A DNA stretch of 64,000 nt from Lysobacter sp. HDW10. Its GTDB lineage: Bacteria; Pseudomonadota; Gammaproteobacteria; Xanthomonadales; Xanthomonadaceae. Positions 27,546 to 36,594 of the stretch are shown here, piece after piece (within the stretch, counting starts at the first letter, position 1; each line of letters opens with the position of its first letter). Location of the stretch: positions 1,666,885-1,730,884 of the forward strand of contig NZ_CP049864.1 in assembly GCF_011300685.1 (NCBI RefSeq), written 5' to 3'. Under the pieces are notes generated by a model that had not been told where the DNA came from, did not search any database, and saw only the letters and a program-made list of their open reading frames with translations. Position numbers and translations under genes: made by a program.

Positions 27546-28430
27546 ATGCAACTGCGTGGCGTGACTACGGCTTTGGCAACCCCTTTTGCGCCTTCTGGTG
27601 AGGTCGATCACGAGGCATGGGTACGACTGTTGCAAAGCCAATCTGCGGCAGGCGTGGCGGCGGTTGTGGTGGCAGGTTCGACGGGTGAAGCCAATGCCTT
27701 GAGTGATGCTGAATACGGCGCGCTGATCGAGCTGGCTGTGACACATGCGGGCGGCATGACGGTGATTGCGGGAACCGGCCTACCCAACACAGCAAAAACC
27801 ATTCAGATGACACGTTTGGCGCGCTCGCATGGCGCGCAAGCAGCGCTGGTTGTTACGCCGCCTTATGTACGTCCGACGCAAGCCGGTTTGGTCGCGCACT
27901 TTCGAGCCGTTGCTGACGAGGGTGGGCTGCCGGTCATCTTGTACAACGTGCCCGGTCGCACCGGCGTCGATTTACAGCCGGAAACCGTCGCACAGCTCGT
28001 CGGTCATCCGAATATCGTCGGCATCAAAGAGGCTGTGGACACGGAATCACGGATGGCAGCTTTGCTTGCATTGAAGTCCGATCGCTTTGTTGTCTTGTCG
28101 GGGGATGATCCGACCGTTGCGCGGGCATGTTTGGCCGGCGCAGATGGTTTGGTCTCGGTTGGCAGCAATATCGCGCCGCGCAGTTTTGTCTACATGGTGG
28201 AAAAAGCCATGCAAGGCGACGCCGCGGCACGCACGATGAACGATCGACTTCGCGACGTACACGCGTTTCTGTCGGTTGAACCCAATCCGATACCCGTGAA
28301 GGCCTTGTTGTCGAAGTTCGGTTATGGTCACGGCTTGCGATTGCCATTGACGGAATTGTCCGCGGCGCACACACAGGCATTGGCAGACGTCGCCAAGCTT
28401 GTTGAATCGCTGGAATCCGACAGCCACTGA
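27546..28430 (+). CDS. dapA: 4-hydroxy-tetrahydrodipicolinate synthase
   Basis: This 294-residue TIM-barrel class I aldolase condenses pyruvate with aspartate semialdehyde on the lysine and meso-diaminopimelate route. The Schiff-base lysine is in VGIKEAVDTES near residue 161, the catalytic tyrosine in LYNVPGRTG near 133, and VAGSTGEANAL forms the threonine-containing loop. I start at the ATG at 27546 (MQLRGVTTALATPF); the open frame back to 27369 runs into gcvR. It is followed 29 bases later by a BamC-like lipoprotein gene, as dapA-bamC in E. coli. The substrate-supplying asd lies at 55527. Confidence 0.97.
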   Translation: MQLRGVTTALATPFAPSGEVDHEAWVRLLQSQSAAGVAAVVVAGSTGEANALSDAEYGALIELAVTHAGGMTVIAGTGLPNTAKTIQMTRLARSHGAQAALVVTPPYVRPTQAGLVAHFRAVADEGGLPVILYNVPGRTGVDLQPETVAQLVGHPNIVGIKEAVDTESRMAALLALKSDRFVVLSGDDPTVARACLAGADGLVSVGSNIAPRSFVYMVEKAMQGDAAARTMNDRLRDVHAFLSVEPNPIPVKALLSKFGYGHGLRLPLTELSAAHTQALADVAKLVESLESDSH

Positions 28431-28459
28431 ACTTCGATACCGAATTGAGAAACGCCCAT

Positions 28460-28972
28460 ATGCACGCCAATAAAGCCATTCGATTTACCGCAGTTGTTCT
28501 CGCCTCGAGCGTTCTGTTCACTTCGGGCTGCGGTTGGCTCAAGGGTAAAAAGAACGCCGATTACGCATTGCCGGCAGATCAGCGTCCGCTGGATATTCCG
28601 CCCGATCTTGATCGTCCCACGGCAGATGCCGCACTGAATGCACCCGCAGCGGGCAACAGCGTGACGCGTTCGTCGGTACAACAATCCATGGCTTCACCCG
28701 AATCCGGCGCAGGTTTCACCGTGTCGGGTACGCGCGATCAGATCTTTGAAAAAGTGGGTACGATCCTCGCCGCGACGCCGGGCGTCACAATTGCAAGCAA
28801 AGCCCAGCTGCTCGGCAGCTACGACGTTTCCTATGAAGGCTCAAACTTCTTGGTTCGCGTCAGTGACGTCACCAATGGCGCTTATGTCTCTGCCGTCGAT
28901 CCGCGCGGTGTGCCAGCGCAAGGCGCTGCACCGGTCAAGCTCTTGAATGCGCTCAGGGCAGGTCTTCAGTAA
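28460..28972 (+). CDS. bamC: short BamC-like outer-membrane lipoprotein (170 aa)
   Basis: A signal peptide with lipobox LFTSGC gives a lipidated cysteine near residue 24. Then comes an unstructured segment with DYALPADQRPLDIPPDL, resembling the BamC N-terminal lasso that binds BamD. A single helix-grip-like domain follows (about residues 90-170, GTRDQIFEKVGTILAATPG to LLNALRAGL). E. coli BamC has about 344 residues with two such domains, so the second is absent here. Position after dapA supports orthology. It would act as an accessory lipoprotein of the BAM outer-membrane assembly complex. Start at the ATG 28460; a TTG at 28445 is also in frame. Confidence 0.75.
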   Translation: MHANKAIRFTAVVLASSVLFTSGCGWLKGKKNADYALPADQRPLDIPPDLDRPTADAALNAPAAGNSVTRSSVQQSMASPESGAGFTVSGTRDQIFEKVGTILAATPGVTIASKAQLLGSYDVSYEGSNFLVRVSDVTNGAYVSAVDPRGVPAQGAAPVKLLNALRAGLQ

Positions 28973-28989
28973 TCCACGCACGCAGTAGC

Positions 28990-29015
28990 AAAAAGGCGCC
29001 CTCAGGCGCCTTTTT
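28990..29015. terminator. bidirectional terminator between bamC and fdxA
   Basis: AAAAAGGCGCC (28990-29000) and GGCGCCTTTTT (29005-29015) form a perfect 11-bp stem with a CTCA loop. The A and T runs on either side let it serve both convergent genes. Confidence 0.92.
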
Positions 29016-29027
29016 GATTTTGTGGGT

Positions 29028-29351
29028 TTATTTTTCCAAGTACTTGAGCTTGTCTTTGACACCATCCCAATCTGCGGCATCCGGCGGTGCATCCTTACGC
29101 ACAGCGATCACGGGCCAATCACGTGAGAGCTCCGCATTGAGCTTGATGTAGTGCTCTTGGCCGGCCGGCACGTCGTCCTCGGGGAAGATGGCTTGGGCCG
29201 GGCATTCGGGTTCACAGAGGGTGCAGTCGATGCATTCGTCCGGATCGATCACCAAAAAGTTGGGACCTTCGTGGAAGCAGTCCACCGGGCAAACTTCCAC
29301 GCAATCGGTGTACTTGCATTTGATGCAATTGTCAGTCACTACGAAGGGCAT
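29028..29351 (-). CDS. fdxA: 7Fe ferredoxin FdxA
   Basis: This 107-residue ferredoxin has one 3Fe-4S and one 4Fe-4S cluster. The N-terminal set is [17 protein letters not shown] and the second is [12 protein letters not shown], followed by the FdxA-specific tail ([14 protein letters not shown], then KDKLKYLEK). It is a soluble electron carrier whose partners are not indicated by neighbours. It is divergent from pcnB, with a 144-base region containing a palindrome, and ends at the shared terminator after bamC. Its usual small-protein start [12 protein letters not shown] is unambiguous. Confidence 0.97.
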   Translation of the reverse strand: MPFVVTDNCIKCKYTDCVEVCPVDCFHEGPNFLVIDPDECIDCTLCEPECPAQAIFPEDDVPAGQEHYIKLNAELSRDWPVIAVRKDAPPDAADWDGVKDKLKYLEK

Positions 29352-29406
29352 TGCCGTCTTTCCAGTCTTATTTCATGGGTCGCAGAGCAAGTCGATGCGC
29401 GCCCCT

Positions 29407-29425
29407 GGTCGGTGAATTACCGACC
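29407..29425. promoter_or_regulatory. palindrome between fdxA and pcnB, candidate operator
   Basis: GGTCGGT (29407-29413) and ACCGACC (29419-29425) form a perfect 7-bp inverted repeat around GAATT. On the minus strand a TATACT -10-like element (29432-29437) lies just upstream of it, so a bound protein could block fdxA transcription. No known consensus was matched. Confidence 0.35.
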
Positions 29426-29495
29426 CTTGCTAGTATATCAGCCAGTTGGCCGCGGATCGTGGCCTGTAAAGACCCCGACCAAGGACTGTCACCGT

Positions 29496-30785
29496 TTGAA
29501 TCGGCAGGTAACCCTCATTCCGCGCGATCAACATCCGATCTCGCGAAAACAGATCAGTACAAGCGCATTACGTGTTCTGTACCGTCTACACGAGGAAGGC
29601 TACGCTGCCTTCCTGGTGGGCGGTGCTGTGCGAGATGCATTGGCAGGCATTGCGCCGAAAGATTTCGATATCGCCACAGACGCAACGCCCGAGCAAGTGC
29701 GCGGACTGTTTCGCAACTGTCGTTTGATTGGACGAAGGTTTCGTTTGGCGCATGTCGTGTTTGGGCGCGAGATTATCGAAGTCGCGACATTCCGCGGGCA
29801 ATCCGACGATGGCACCGGCGATCGTCAGGTGCATCAAGATGGTCGCGTCATTCGCGACAACGTCTACGGGACGATCGAAGAAGATGCCGCCAGACGCGAT
29901 TTCACTGCGAATGCGCTTTATTACAACATCGCGGATTTCTCGATCCACGATTACGTGGGCGGATTCGAAGATGTGCGCGCGCGACGTTTGCGTTTAATCG
30001 GCTCGCCCGATGATCGGTATCGAGAAGACCCCGTACGCATGCTGCGAGCCGCGCGCCTTGCCGCGAAATTGCAGTTCGACATCAGCCCTGAAACGGCTGA
30101 GCCCATTCCAAGACTGGCCAGCCTGCTCACGCAGGCGGCGCCGGCGCGACTCTTTGATGAATGCCTGAAGCTGTTCCTGTCTGGGCACGCCGTGCGCAGC
30201 TTTGAGGGCTTGGAGCGGATGGGCCTGCTGGCAGTTTTACTGCCCGACACTGCAAAGGCCTTGAAATCAAACTCAAACGGTAGCTTGAAGGCGATGCTGT
30301 TGCGCGGACTGGCGCAAACGGATGAACGCGTCGCCCGAGGCGACTCGGTGTCGCCGGCGTTCTTGTTCTCACTGTTGCTATGGCCGGCATGGTGCCGAAC
30401 CAAGGCGCAACTGGAAGCCAATGGCATGCACGCGGCCGAAGCGCAGCAACGTGCTGCTGACAAGGTGACGTTGCAGCAAGTGCATCTCATTGCCATCCCG
30501 CGCCGATTCTCCATGCCGATGCAGGAAATCTGGCTGCTGCAATCGCGTTTTTCGCAGCGTAAACGTGTGGGCCGATTGGTGGCGCATCCGCGTTTTCGCG
30601 CCGCCTATGATTTTTTCAAACTGCGTGCCGATACCGGTGCGTCGCACGCCGAAGATGCAGCCTTCTGGGCGAGCCAAGTCGTCGAAACGCCGGGCGAGCA
30701 AGGTGAGACGAACTGGGATATCGCGGTGGATGACGCGCCGCCGCGCACACGAAAGCGTCGGCGTCGGTCCGGCCCGACGAGCTAA
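29496..30785 (+). CDS. pcnB: poly(A) polymerase I
   Basis: This class II nucleotidyltransferase adds 3' poly(A) tails that mark RNA for decay. The head domain shows FLVGGAVRDALAG and the catalytic DFDIATDATPEQVR, followed by FRNCRLIGRRFRLAHVVFG, RDFTANALYYNI and the RNA-binding YREDPVRMLRAARLAAKL. The C terminus is arginine-rich (TRKRRRRSG). The frame has no ATG anywhere near the expected start. I chose TTG at 29496 (LNRQVTLIPRDQHPISRK), which has AAGGA ten bases upstream and gives 429 residues; further non-ATG starts are possible upstream. Its TAA overlaps the folK ATG as TAATG, the E. coli pcnB-folK order. Confidence 0.95.
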   Translation: MNRQVTLIPRDQHPISRKQISTSALRVLYRLHEEGYAAFLVGGAVRDALAGIAPKDFDIATDATPEQVRGLFRNCRLIGRRFRLAHVVFGREIIEVATFRGQSDDGTGDRQVHQDGRVIRDNVYGTIEEDAARRDFTANALYYNIADFSIHDYVGGFEDVRARRLRLIGSPDDRYREDPVRMLRAARLAAKLQFDISPETAEPIPRLASLLTQAAPARLFDECLKLFLSGHAVRSFEGLERMGLLAVLLPDTAKALKSNSNGSLKAMLLRGLAQTDERVARGDSVSPAFLFSLLLWPAWCRTKAQLEANGMHAAEAQQRAADKVTLQQVHLIAIPRRFSMPMQEIWLLQSRFSQRKRVGRLVAHPRFRAAYDFFKLRADTGASHAEDAAFWASQVVETPGEQGETNWDIAVDDAPPRTRKRRRRSGPTS

Positions 30786-31315
30786 TGCAGGACGTTTATG
30801 TGGGATTCGGCGGCAACCTGGGCGATGTTGCGGCCACCTTCGACGCGGCGCTGTCTGAGCTGTTGGCGGAGAGTGATGCGCGATTCATCTCGGGCTCTTT
30901 TTTATACCGCTCACCGCCTTGGGGCGGCGTCGCGCAGCCCGATTATCTAAACGCAGTGGTCCATCTGCAGAGTGCGCGCTCTGCTCAGTCGCTGCTTCAA
31001 TTAATGTTGTCGATCGAAAAGCGCCATGGTCGCGATCGAAACACAGAAGTCCGTTGGGGTGCCCGCACCTTGGACCTGGATCTGCTGCTCTATGGCGACA
31101 GCGAGATCGACGAGGACCACTTGCAAGTACCACATCCGCGAGTGTTGGCGCGCGCATTTGTAGTCATTCCGTTGTTGGATATTGCAGACTCGCAGCTGCG
31201 CGTGAACGGCGTGACACTCCGTGATGCCGCAGAGACCCATTCGGGCGCGATAATAGAAAAGTTACCCAGGCAAATTCAGCCGGAGTCAAAACATGAAGCC
31301 GATTCAACAACGTGA
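30785..31315 (+). CDS. folK: 2-amino-4-hydroxy-6-hydroxymethyldihydropteridine pyrophosphokinase
   Basis: This 176-residue HPPK transfers pyrophosphate from ATP to the pterin in folate synthesis. It begins with [11 protein letters not shown], and contains [42 protein letters not shown] (with the magnesium aspartates) and the C-terminal [16 protein letters not shown]. It is translationally coupled to pcnB by a one-base overlap. Its end overlaps panB by 23 bases, which is longer than typical and shows how compressed this operon is. Confidence 0.97.
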   Translation: MQDVYVGFGGNLGDVAATFDAALSELLAESDARFISGSFLYRSPPWGGVAQPDYLNAVVHLQSARSAQSLLQLMLSIEKRHGRDRNTEVRWGARTLDLDLLLYGDSEIDEDHLQVPHPRVLARAFVVIPLLDIADSQLRVNGVTLRDAAETHSGAIIEKLPRQIQPESKHEADSTT

Positions 31316-32117
31316 CTTGAAGGCTGTAACGGTACCGGCATTGATCGAGGCCAAACGCGAAGGGCGCAAGCTGGCCATGCTGACGGCCTACGACGCCGGG
31401 TTTGCACGCGTGATGGATGCGGCAGGCGTCGATTTGATATTGATTGGTGATTCCTTAGGCATGGTCGTGCAAGGGGAGGGCAACACCCTTTCTGTGACAG
31501 TCGATGACATCGCGTATCACACCGGCTGCGTTGCGCGCGCCGCGACACGCGCGTTGATCATTTCGGACCTGCCGTTTCAAGCGGATGCATCGGTCGAACG
31601 CGCGCTGGAAGCTTCAGTGAAGTTTTTGCAATCCGGTGCCGGCATGGTCAAGTTGGAAGGCGCAGGACACAAGTTGGAAGTCATCCAATATTTGTCAGAA
31701 CGCGAGATTCCAGTGTGCGCCCATTTGGGCTTAACACCGCAGTCTGTGTTGCGCTTTGGTGGCTTCAAGATTCAAGGTCGCGGCGAAGCTGCGGCAGATA
31801 AGTTGTATCGAGAAGCATTGGAAGTTGAGGCGGCGGGCGCTTCATTGCTTGTGCTCGAAGGTGTCCCTGCGCCTGTTGCTGCACGCATCACCCAAGGCAT
31901 TCGCATCCCAACGATTGGGATCGGTGCAGGCGCGCAATGCGACGGCCAAGTGTTAGTGCTGCACGACATGTTGGGATTAGACAGTGGCCACCGCCGTCCG
32001 CGATTCGTCAAAGACTTTCTTGCCGAGGGCGGTTCCGTTGCTGGCGCCATTGCAGCCTATTGCGATGCAGTGCGTAGCGGTGAATTTCCGACCGAAGCGC
32101 ATACCTACGCGAGCTAA
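31293..32117 (+). CDS. panB: 3-methyl-2-oxobutanoate hydroxymethyltransferase
   Basis: This 274-residue TIM-barrel enzyme makes ketopantoate from 2-oxoisovalerate and methylene-tetrahydrofolate, the first pantothenate step. It shows [30 protein letters not shown] with the magnesium-binding aspartates, ADLPFQ replaced by [10 protein letters not shown], and [10 protein letters not shown], then [21 protein letters not shown]. Linkage to folK links folate supply with a folate-dependent enzyme. panC starts five bases after its stop. Cytosolic. Confidence 0.97.
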   Translation: MKPIQQRDLKAVTVPALIEAKREGRKLAMLTAYDAGFARVMDAAGVDLILIGDSLGMVVQGEGNTLSVTVDDIAYHTGCVARAATRALIISDLPFQADASVERALEASVKFLQSGAGMVKLEGAGHKLEVIQYLSEREIPVCAHLGLTPQSVLRFGGFKIQGRGEAAADKLYREALEVEAAGASLLVLEGVPAPVAARITQGIRIPTIGIGAGAQCDGQVLVLHDMLGLDSGHRRPRFVKDFLAEGGSVAGAIAAYCDAVRSGEFPTEAHTYAS

Positions 32118-32122
32118 TTCCA

Positions 32123-32989
32123 ATGCAAACGTTTACTGAACTGTCTTCGCTCCGCAAAGGCCTGGCCACATGGCGCGAACGCGGTGCGACGATTGCCTTC
32201 GTGCCAACGATGGGGAACTTGCACGCAGGGCATTTCAGTTTGATCGCGCGCGCGCGTCAGTTGGCAGACCACGTGGTCGCCAGTGTGTTTGTAAACCCCA
32301 CGCAATTCGGTCCTAACGAAGATTTCGACCAATACCCGCGAACACCCGACGAAGACGCCGCTGGATTGGCGAAGGCGGGATGTGACGCGCTTTGGTTGCC
32401 GAGTGTGGATGAGATGTATCCCTTCGGCATCGAGGCCACGGTCAAGGTTGCCGTGCCAGGTGTGACGCGCCTTTTGGATGGCGCGCATCGCCCGGGTCAT
32501 TTCGATGGGGTTGCGACGGTGGTGTCGCGCCTGTTCAATCAGGTGCAACCTGATGTTGCGGTGTTTGGGCGCAAGGACTATCAGCAACTGGCGGTTATTC
32601 GCTACATGGTGACGGACATGGCGTTTCCGGTTGAGATTGTCGGCGCGCCGACATTCCGCGCCGACGATGGTCTGGCCTTGAGCTCACGCAATCAGTATCT
32701 GGACGCGGCCCAAAGAGCGAAGGCGCCAGCCCTATATGCGACGCTGCAGACGCTGGCGCGCGACGTGCAGGATGGCCGTGATATCGCGTCCGCTCAAGCT
32801 GCAGGCATTGCGCATTTGCGTAGCTTGGGTTTTGAGCCCGACTACTTGGCCGTGCATGACCGAACTTTGGGGTCGGCGAATAGCAACACCGATGAACTGG
32901 TCGTGCTTGTGGCGGCAAGATTGGGCAAGACACGCCTGATCGACAATCTTGAATTCAGCCGTTTCGCGAGCTCGCAAAACCTTCAGTGA
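32123..32989 (+). CDS. panC: pantothenate synthetase
   Basis: This 288-residue ATP-dependent ligase joins pantoate and beta-alanine. The nucleotidyltransferase signatures are [16 protein letters not shown] (HxGH type), [38 protein letters not shown] and [10 protein letters not shown] (the KMSKS equivalent). Length is standard. It receives pantoate derived from the panB product and beta-alanine from the panD product next door. The ketopantoate reductase panE is not in the window. The gap to panD is 40 bases. Confidence 0.97.
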   Translation: MQTFTELSSLRKGLATWRERGATIAFVPTMGNLHAGHFSLIARARQLADHVVASVFVNPTQFGPNEDFDQYPRTPDEDAAGLAKAGCDALWLPSVDEMYPFGIEATVKVAVPGVTRLLDGAHRPGHFDGVATVVSRLFNQVQPDVAVFGRKDYQQLAVIRYMVTDMAFPVEIVGAPTFRADDGLALSSRNQYLDAAQRAKAPALYATLQTLARDVQDGRDIASAQAAGIAHLRSLGFEPDYLAVHDRTLGSANSNTDELVVLVAARLGKTRLIDNLEFSRFASSQNLQ

Positions 32990-33029
32990 CGGCTGTTACA
33001 CTTGGCGCACGTTGAACGAAGTCGGAACC

Positions 33030-33413
33030 ATGCAACTCACTGTTTTGAAAGCAAAAATTCATCGAGCGACTGTGACGCACGCGGCGCTTCATTACGAAGG
33101 TTCGTGTGCCATTGATGGTCGCTTGTTGGAAATCTCAGGCATCCTCGAAAACGAACGTGTAGAGATCTACAACGTCAATAGCGGTCATCGCTTCGCAACC
33201 TATGCCATTCGCGCCGAAGAAGGCAGCGGCATCATTTCGGTCAATGGCGCCGCCGCACACCGCGCTCAACCGGGTGATTTGGTAATTATTTGCGCCTATG
33301 GCCAATGCAGTGACGCGGAAGCGCGCGCCTATAAGCCCACCTTGGTGTATGTGGACCGAGACAACGCGCTGACCCACACCAACAACGGCATTCCTCAACA
33401 AGCTGCCGCTTGA
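33030..33413 (+). CDS. panD: aspartate 1-decarboxylase
   Basis: This 127-residue pyruvoyl enzyme makes beta-alanine from aspartate. The proenzyme self-cleaves between Gly24 and Ser25 in YEGSCAID, creating the pyruvoyl group. The Lys9 region ([11 protein letters not shown]), the conserved [23 protein letters not shown] and the catalytic tyrosine region are present. I start at the ATG at 33030, which matches the family; the frame extends upstream into panC. Its TGA overlaps the pgi ATG by one base. Confidence 0.97.
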   Translation: MQLTVLKAKIHRATVTHAALHYEGSCAIDGRLLEISGILENERVEIYNVNSGHRFATYAIRAEEGSGIISVNGAAAHRAQPGDLVIICAYGQCSDAEARAYKPTLVYVDRDNALTHTNNGIPQQAAA

Positions 33414-34915
33414 TGCACCTCACGCAATTGCTCGAGCCACACGCAGATCGCCTCAAGGCGCTGTCGCTCTCGCAATTAAATGCAATGGATCCGGATCGCG
33501 CGCATGATTTTGCGCTGCGATCACATGCGCTTTATTTGAATTTTGCGCGCCAGCGTTGGGATCGCACCGCATTGCAAGCGCTGTTTGACTATGCGGACTC
33601 GGCGGGGGTTGAAGCACATATTCGCGCCTTGTTTGAGGGTGAATCTGTCAATCGCACCGAGCAACGTCCGGCATTGCATACGTCGTTACGCACAGATGTT
33701 TCGACATCTGCCGTCGCGCGTGCTGCGCGACAAACAGCGCTCGACACATTGGCAGAGATGACCAAGGTGGTCGAAGCGCTGAATCAGCCGGATATCCATG
33801 ACGTCGTCAGCTTTGGCATTGGCGGTTCCGACTTGGGACCGCGTTTCGTAGTGGATGCATTCGGCCAAGCGCATGGGCCGTGCGTGCATTTTGTTTCAAA
33901 TGCCGATGCGCATGCCATTGATCGATGCCTTGAGGGCCTTGATCCCAAGCACACGGCGATCATCGTTATTTCCAAATCGTTTACCACCCAAGAGACTTTG
34001 TTGAACGCAAACATTGCGAAGGCATGGTTGGGTGCAAACGCTGTAGACCGGATCTACGCAGTCACCAGCAAGACGGACGCAGCGCGTGCGTTTGGCGTCG
34101 ACGCCAGTCGCATCCTGCCGATGTGGGATTGGGTTGGAGGTCGCTACTCATTGTGGTCGGCGGTGGGTCTACCGATTGCCGTCGCGTTGGGCATGCCTGC
34201 TTTCGAGCAACTGTTGGCGGGTGCCGCAAAAACAGATGCGGTCGTCTATTCGAATCCGTTGCGCAGCAATCCGGCTGTTTGGCACGCGTTGTCGATCGTT
34301 TGGAATACGAATGCACTTGGCTTGAGCGGGCATGTCGTCGTGCCTTACGACGAGCGTTTACGACTTCTGCCGATGTATCTGCAACAACTGGTCATGGAAA
34401 GCCTGGGCAAGTCGACGCAGTCTGATGGCCAGACGGCGCTCGATGCGACTTCGCCGGTGTGGTGGGGCTCGGCAGGTACGGATGCGCAACATAGCTACTT
34501 TCAGTGTTTGCACCAAGGCAACCCCACTTCAAATATTGAATTGATTGGCGTCCTGAAACCGGACCATGCGCATGCCGCACAACATCAAGTCGTATTGGCC
34601 AATCTTTTGGCGCAAAGCGAGGCGTTGGCGAATGGCCATGCGTCTGCAGATCCGCATCGCGTGCATGAAGGCAATCGCCCCAACACACTGATCTTGCTGG
34701 ATCGCCTGACGCCCGACACCTTAGGCCAGTTACTGTCGCTCTACGAACACAGCGTTTACATTCAAGCGGTGATGTGGGGCATCAATGCCTTTGATCAATT
34801 CGGCGTTGAACTGGGCAAGCGGCTCGCCGGATCCCTGATCGAGCATTGGGGGCATGAAGGCGAGTCGAGTGACGCGGTGACACGAACACTGCTTGAAGAA
34901 ATACGTCGCAAATAA
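33413..34915 (+). CDS. pgi: glucose-6-phosphate isomerase
   Basis: This 500-residue SIS-fold enzyme interconverts glucose-6-phosphate and fructose-6-phosphate. It contains FGIGGSDLGPRFVVDAF, VISKSFTTQETLLNA, the family signature near WDWVGGRYSLWSAVGLPIA, and the C-terminal GINAFDQFGVELGKRLA with the catalytic lysine. The ATG at 33413 overlaps the panD stop as TGATG; a TTG one codon earlier is less likely. Coupling to the pantothenate operon is gene order rather than shared chemistry. It converges on queG with three bases between the coding regions. Confidence 0.97.
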   Translation: MHLTQLLEPHADRLKALSLSQLNAMDPDRAHDFALRSHALYLNFARQRWDRTALQALFDYADSAGVEAHIRALFEGESVNRTEQRPALHTSLRTDVSTSAVARAARQTALDTLAEMTKVVEALNQPDIHDVVSFGIGGSDLGPRFVVDAFGQAHGPCVHFVSNADAHAIDRCLEGLDPKHTAIIVISKSFTTQETLLNANIAKAWLGANAVDRIYAVTSKTDAARAFGVDASRILPMWDWVGGRYSLWSAVGLPIAVALGMPAFEQLLAGAAKTDAVVYSNPLRSNPAVWHALSIVWNTNALGLSGHVVVPYDERLRLLPMYLQQLVMESLGKSTQSDGQTALDATSPVWWGSAGTDAQHSYFQCLHQGNPTSNIELIGVLKPDHAHAAQHQVVLANLLAQSEALANGHASADPHRVHEGNRPNTLILLDRLTPDTLGQLLSLYEHSVYIQAVMWGINAFDQFGVELGKRLAGSLIEHWGHEGESSDAVTRTLLEEIRRK

Positions 34916-34918
34916 GCG

Positions 34919-35992
34919 TTAGGCGTTTCGACGCGCGTGCTGTCCGAGTGCCCAATGCACGTGTTCTCGTACGATGTCATCTGGGTCTTCTTTGGCGGCT
35001 GTTAGCGCGCTGAGCACTGTTTCGCTGCTGTTTGCATTGCCCAAAGCCACTGCGATATTTCTTCGCCAGCGACTGAAGCCTGTACGTCTTATCGCTGAGC
35101 CCTCGGTTCGCGCCAGAAATTCGGCCTCGGTCCAACGGAATAAGTCTTCTAGCGTGGCAGTGTCGAGATTGTTGCGCACGCGGAAATCCGGCTCATCGGT
35201 CCGTTGCGCAAACTTGTTCCAAGGGCACACCAATTGGCAGTCATCACAGCCGAAGATTCGGTTGCCAATCGCTTCGCGGAATTCCTCCGGAATCGCGCCC
35301 TCGTGCTCGATGGTGAGGTAGCTTATGCATTTACGTGCATCCAATATCCAAGGCGCAATGATGGCTTGCGTCGGGCACACGTCGATGCATCGCACGCAAG
35401 TGCCGCAATGCGCCGTTGCCGGCGGGTCAATGGGCAAGGGCACGTCGACAAAAAGCTCACCCAAGAAGAACCACGAGCCGCCTTCGTGATCGATCAAGCA
35501 GGTGTGCTTACCGATCCAACCAAGTCCGGCGTTACGCGCCAGTGCGCGCTCCAACACGGGCGCCGAATCGACAAACACGCGATAGCCCATCGGTCCAACT
35601 GCGTCGGTCAACCACTCCGCGAGTTTCTGCAGACGATTGCGCATCAGCTTGTGATAGTCGCGGCCCAGCGCGTATCGCGCCACATAGGCCCTTTCGGTGT
35701 CGCGCAAGTTGGCCCATGCCGCATCGGGATCGCGGCCGTAATCCAAACCTACCGAGATCACGCGCAGCGTGCCGGGTACGAGCGCATCGGGTGCGGTGCG
35801 TTTCTCGTGATTTCTCGCCATCCACGCCATCGTGCCGTGGCGTCCGGCCGCGATCCAATGGGTGAGGTGGGCAGCGTCAGCCTCGACCGCCACGTCTGCA
35901 ACGCCGAAATGCGTGAAGCCCAACGCCAGCGCTTGGTTTTGCAGCGCGCGCTTCAAATCAGGCGCTGACAGGGTGTCGGAGGCATCTTGCAT
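34919..35992 (-). CDS. queG: epoxyqueuosine reductase
   Basis: This cobalamin-dependent protein makes queuosine in tRNA from epoxyqueuosine. The N-terminal cobalamin-binding part includes VISVGLDYGRDP, YALGRDYHKLMRNRL and the catalytic aspartate in VFVDSAPVLERALA. Two ferredoxin-like 4Fe-4S motifs follow (CGTCVRCIDVCPTQAI, and CDDCQLVCPWNKF with a preceding CISYLTIEH). The C terminus is HEAT-like (RNIAVALGNANSS). I use the ATG at 35992; an in-frame ATG at 36028 would add twelve residues, and neither start has a clear Shine-Dalgarno. It is divergent from tsaE. Confidence 0.96.
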   Translation of the reverse strand: MQDASDTLSAPDLKRALQNQALALGFTHFGVADVAVEADAAHLTHWIAAGRHGTMAWMARNHEKRTAPDALVPGTLRVISVGLDYGRDPDAAWANLRDTERAYVARYALGRDYHKLMRNRLQKLAEWLTDAVGPMGYRVFVDSAPVLERALARNAGLGWIGKHTCLIDHEGGSWFFLGELFVDVPLPIDPPATAHCGTCVRCIDVCPTQAIIAPWILDARKCISYLTIEHEGAIPEEFREAIGNRIFGCDDCQLVCPWNKFAQRTDEPDFRVRNNLDTATLEDLFRWTEAEFLARTEGSAIRRTGFSRWRRNIAVALGNANSSETVLSALTAAKEDPDDIVREHVHWALGQHARRNA

Positions 35993-36058
35993 AAGAGTGT
36001 GAACGACGCTGCTGCGTTTAGAATCCATATTTGGCGGGATCGGCTTGCATCATGCTAC

Positions 36059-36526
36059 ATGGATAAATTTCTACCCAACCCTGAAGCGACGGATGCGTTT
36101 GCCGAAAGTTTGGCGCGTACGCAGCAATCGCCCGCGTTGATTTGGCTCAAAGGCGACTTAGGCGCTGGCAAATCGGCCTTTTCGCGTGCCTACCTCCGTA
36201 CTTTGGGCGTGACCGGCGCGATCAAGAGTCCCACTTATACGCTCGTGGAACTCTATGCGTTGCCTGACGGACGCCAAGCAGCCCACCTTGATCTTTATCG
36301 ACTCGCAGGCCCGGATGACGTGGAATTCCTGGGCCTGCCAGACCGCGCGTCCCTGCATATTGCATTGATTGAATGGCCTGAACAGGGCGCGATCGCGCTC
36401 GGTGCGCCTGATCTGCAAATCGAACTCTCGATGCAAGGCGAAGGTCGAGATGCGCGGCTGACCGCTATGAATCCAGCGGCGCAGGCGTGGCTTTTACGTG
36501 CTGAATCGGCGCTAGCGGCACTGTGA
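36059..36526 (+). CDS. tsaE: tRNA threonylcarbamoyladenosine biosynthesis ATPase TsaE
   Basis: This 155-residue P-loop ATPase is needed with TsaB, TsaC and TsaD for t6A at tRNA position 37. Walker A is KGDLGAGKSAFSR, followed by the family's IKSPTYTLVELY, HLDLYRLAGPDDVEFLGL and IEWPEQ (the magnesium glutamate). It starts at the ATG 36059 (MDKFLPN); the open frame back to 35987 lies over the queG start. tsaE-amidase-mutL is a widespread proteobacterial order and is kept here with a 68-base gap to the amidase. Confidence 0.96.
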   Translation: MDKFLPNPEATDAFAESLARTQQSPALIWLKGDLGAGKSAFSRAYLRTLGVTGAIKSPTYTLVELYALPDGRQAAHLDLYRLAGPDDVEFLGLPDRASLHIALIEWPEQGAIALGAPDLQIELSMQGEGRDARLTAMNPAAQAWLLRAESALAAL

Positions 36527-36594
36527 TCAACGCTGATGTGTAGCTGACTGCCACACACTGACATCCGTCAATTCCTTGTAAACCGAGCCCTGTG

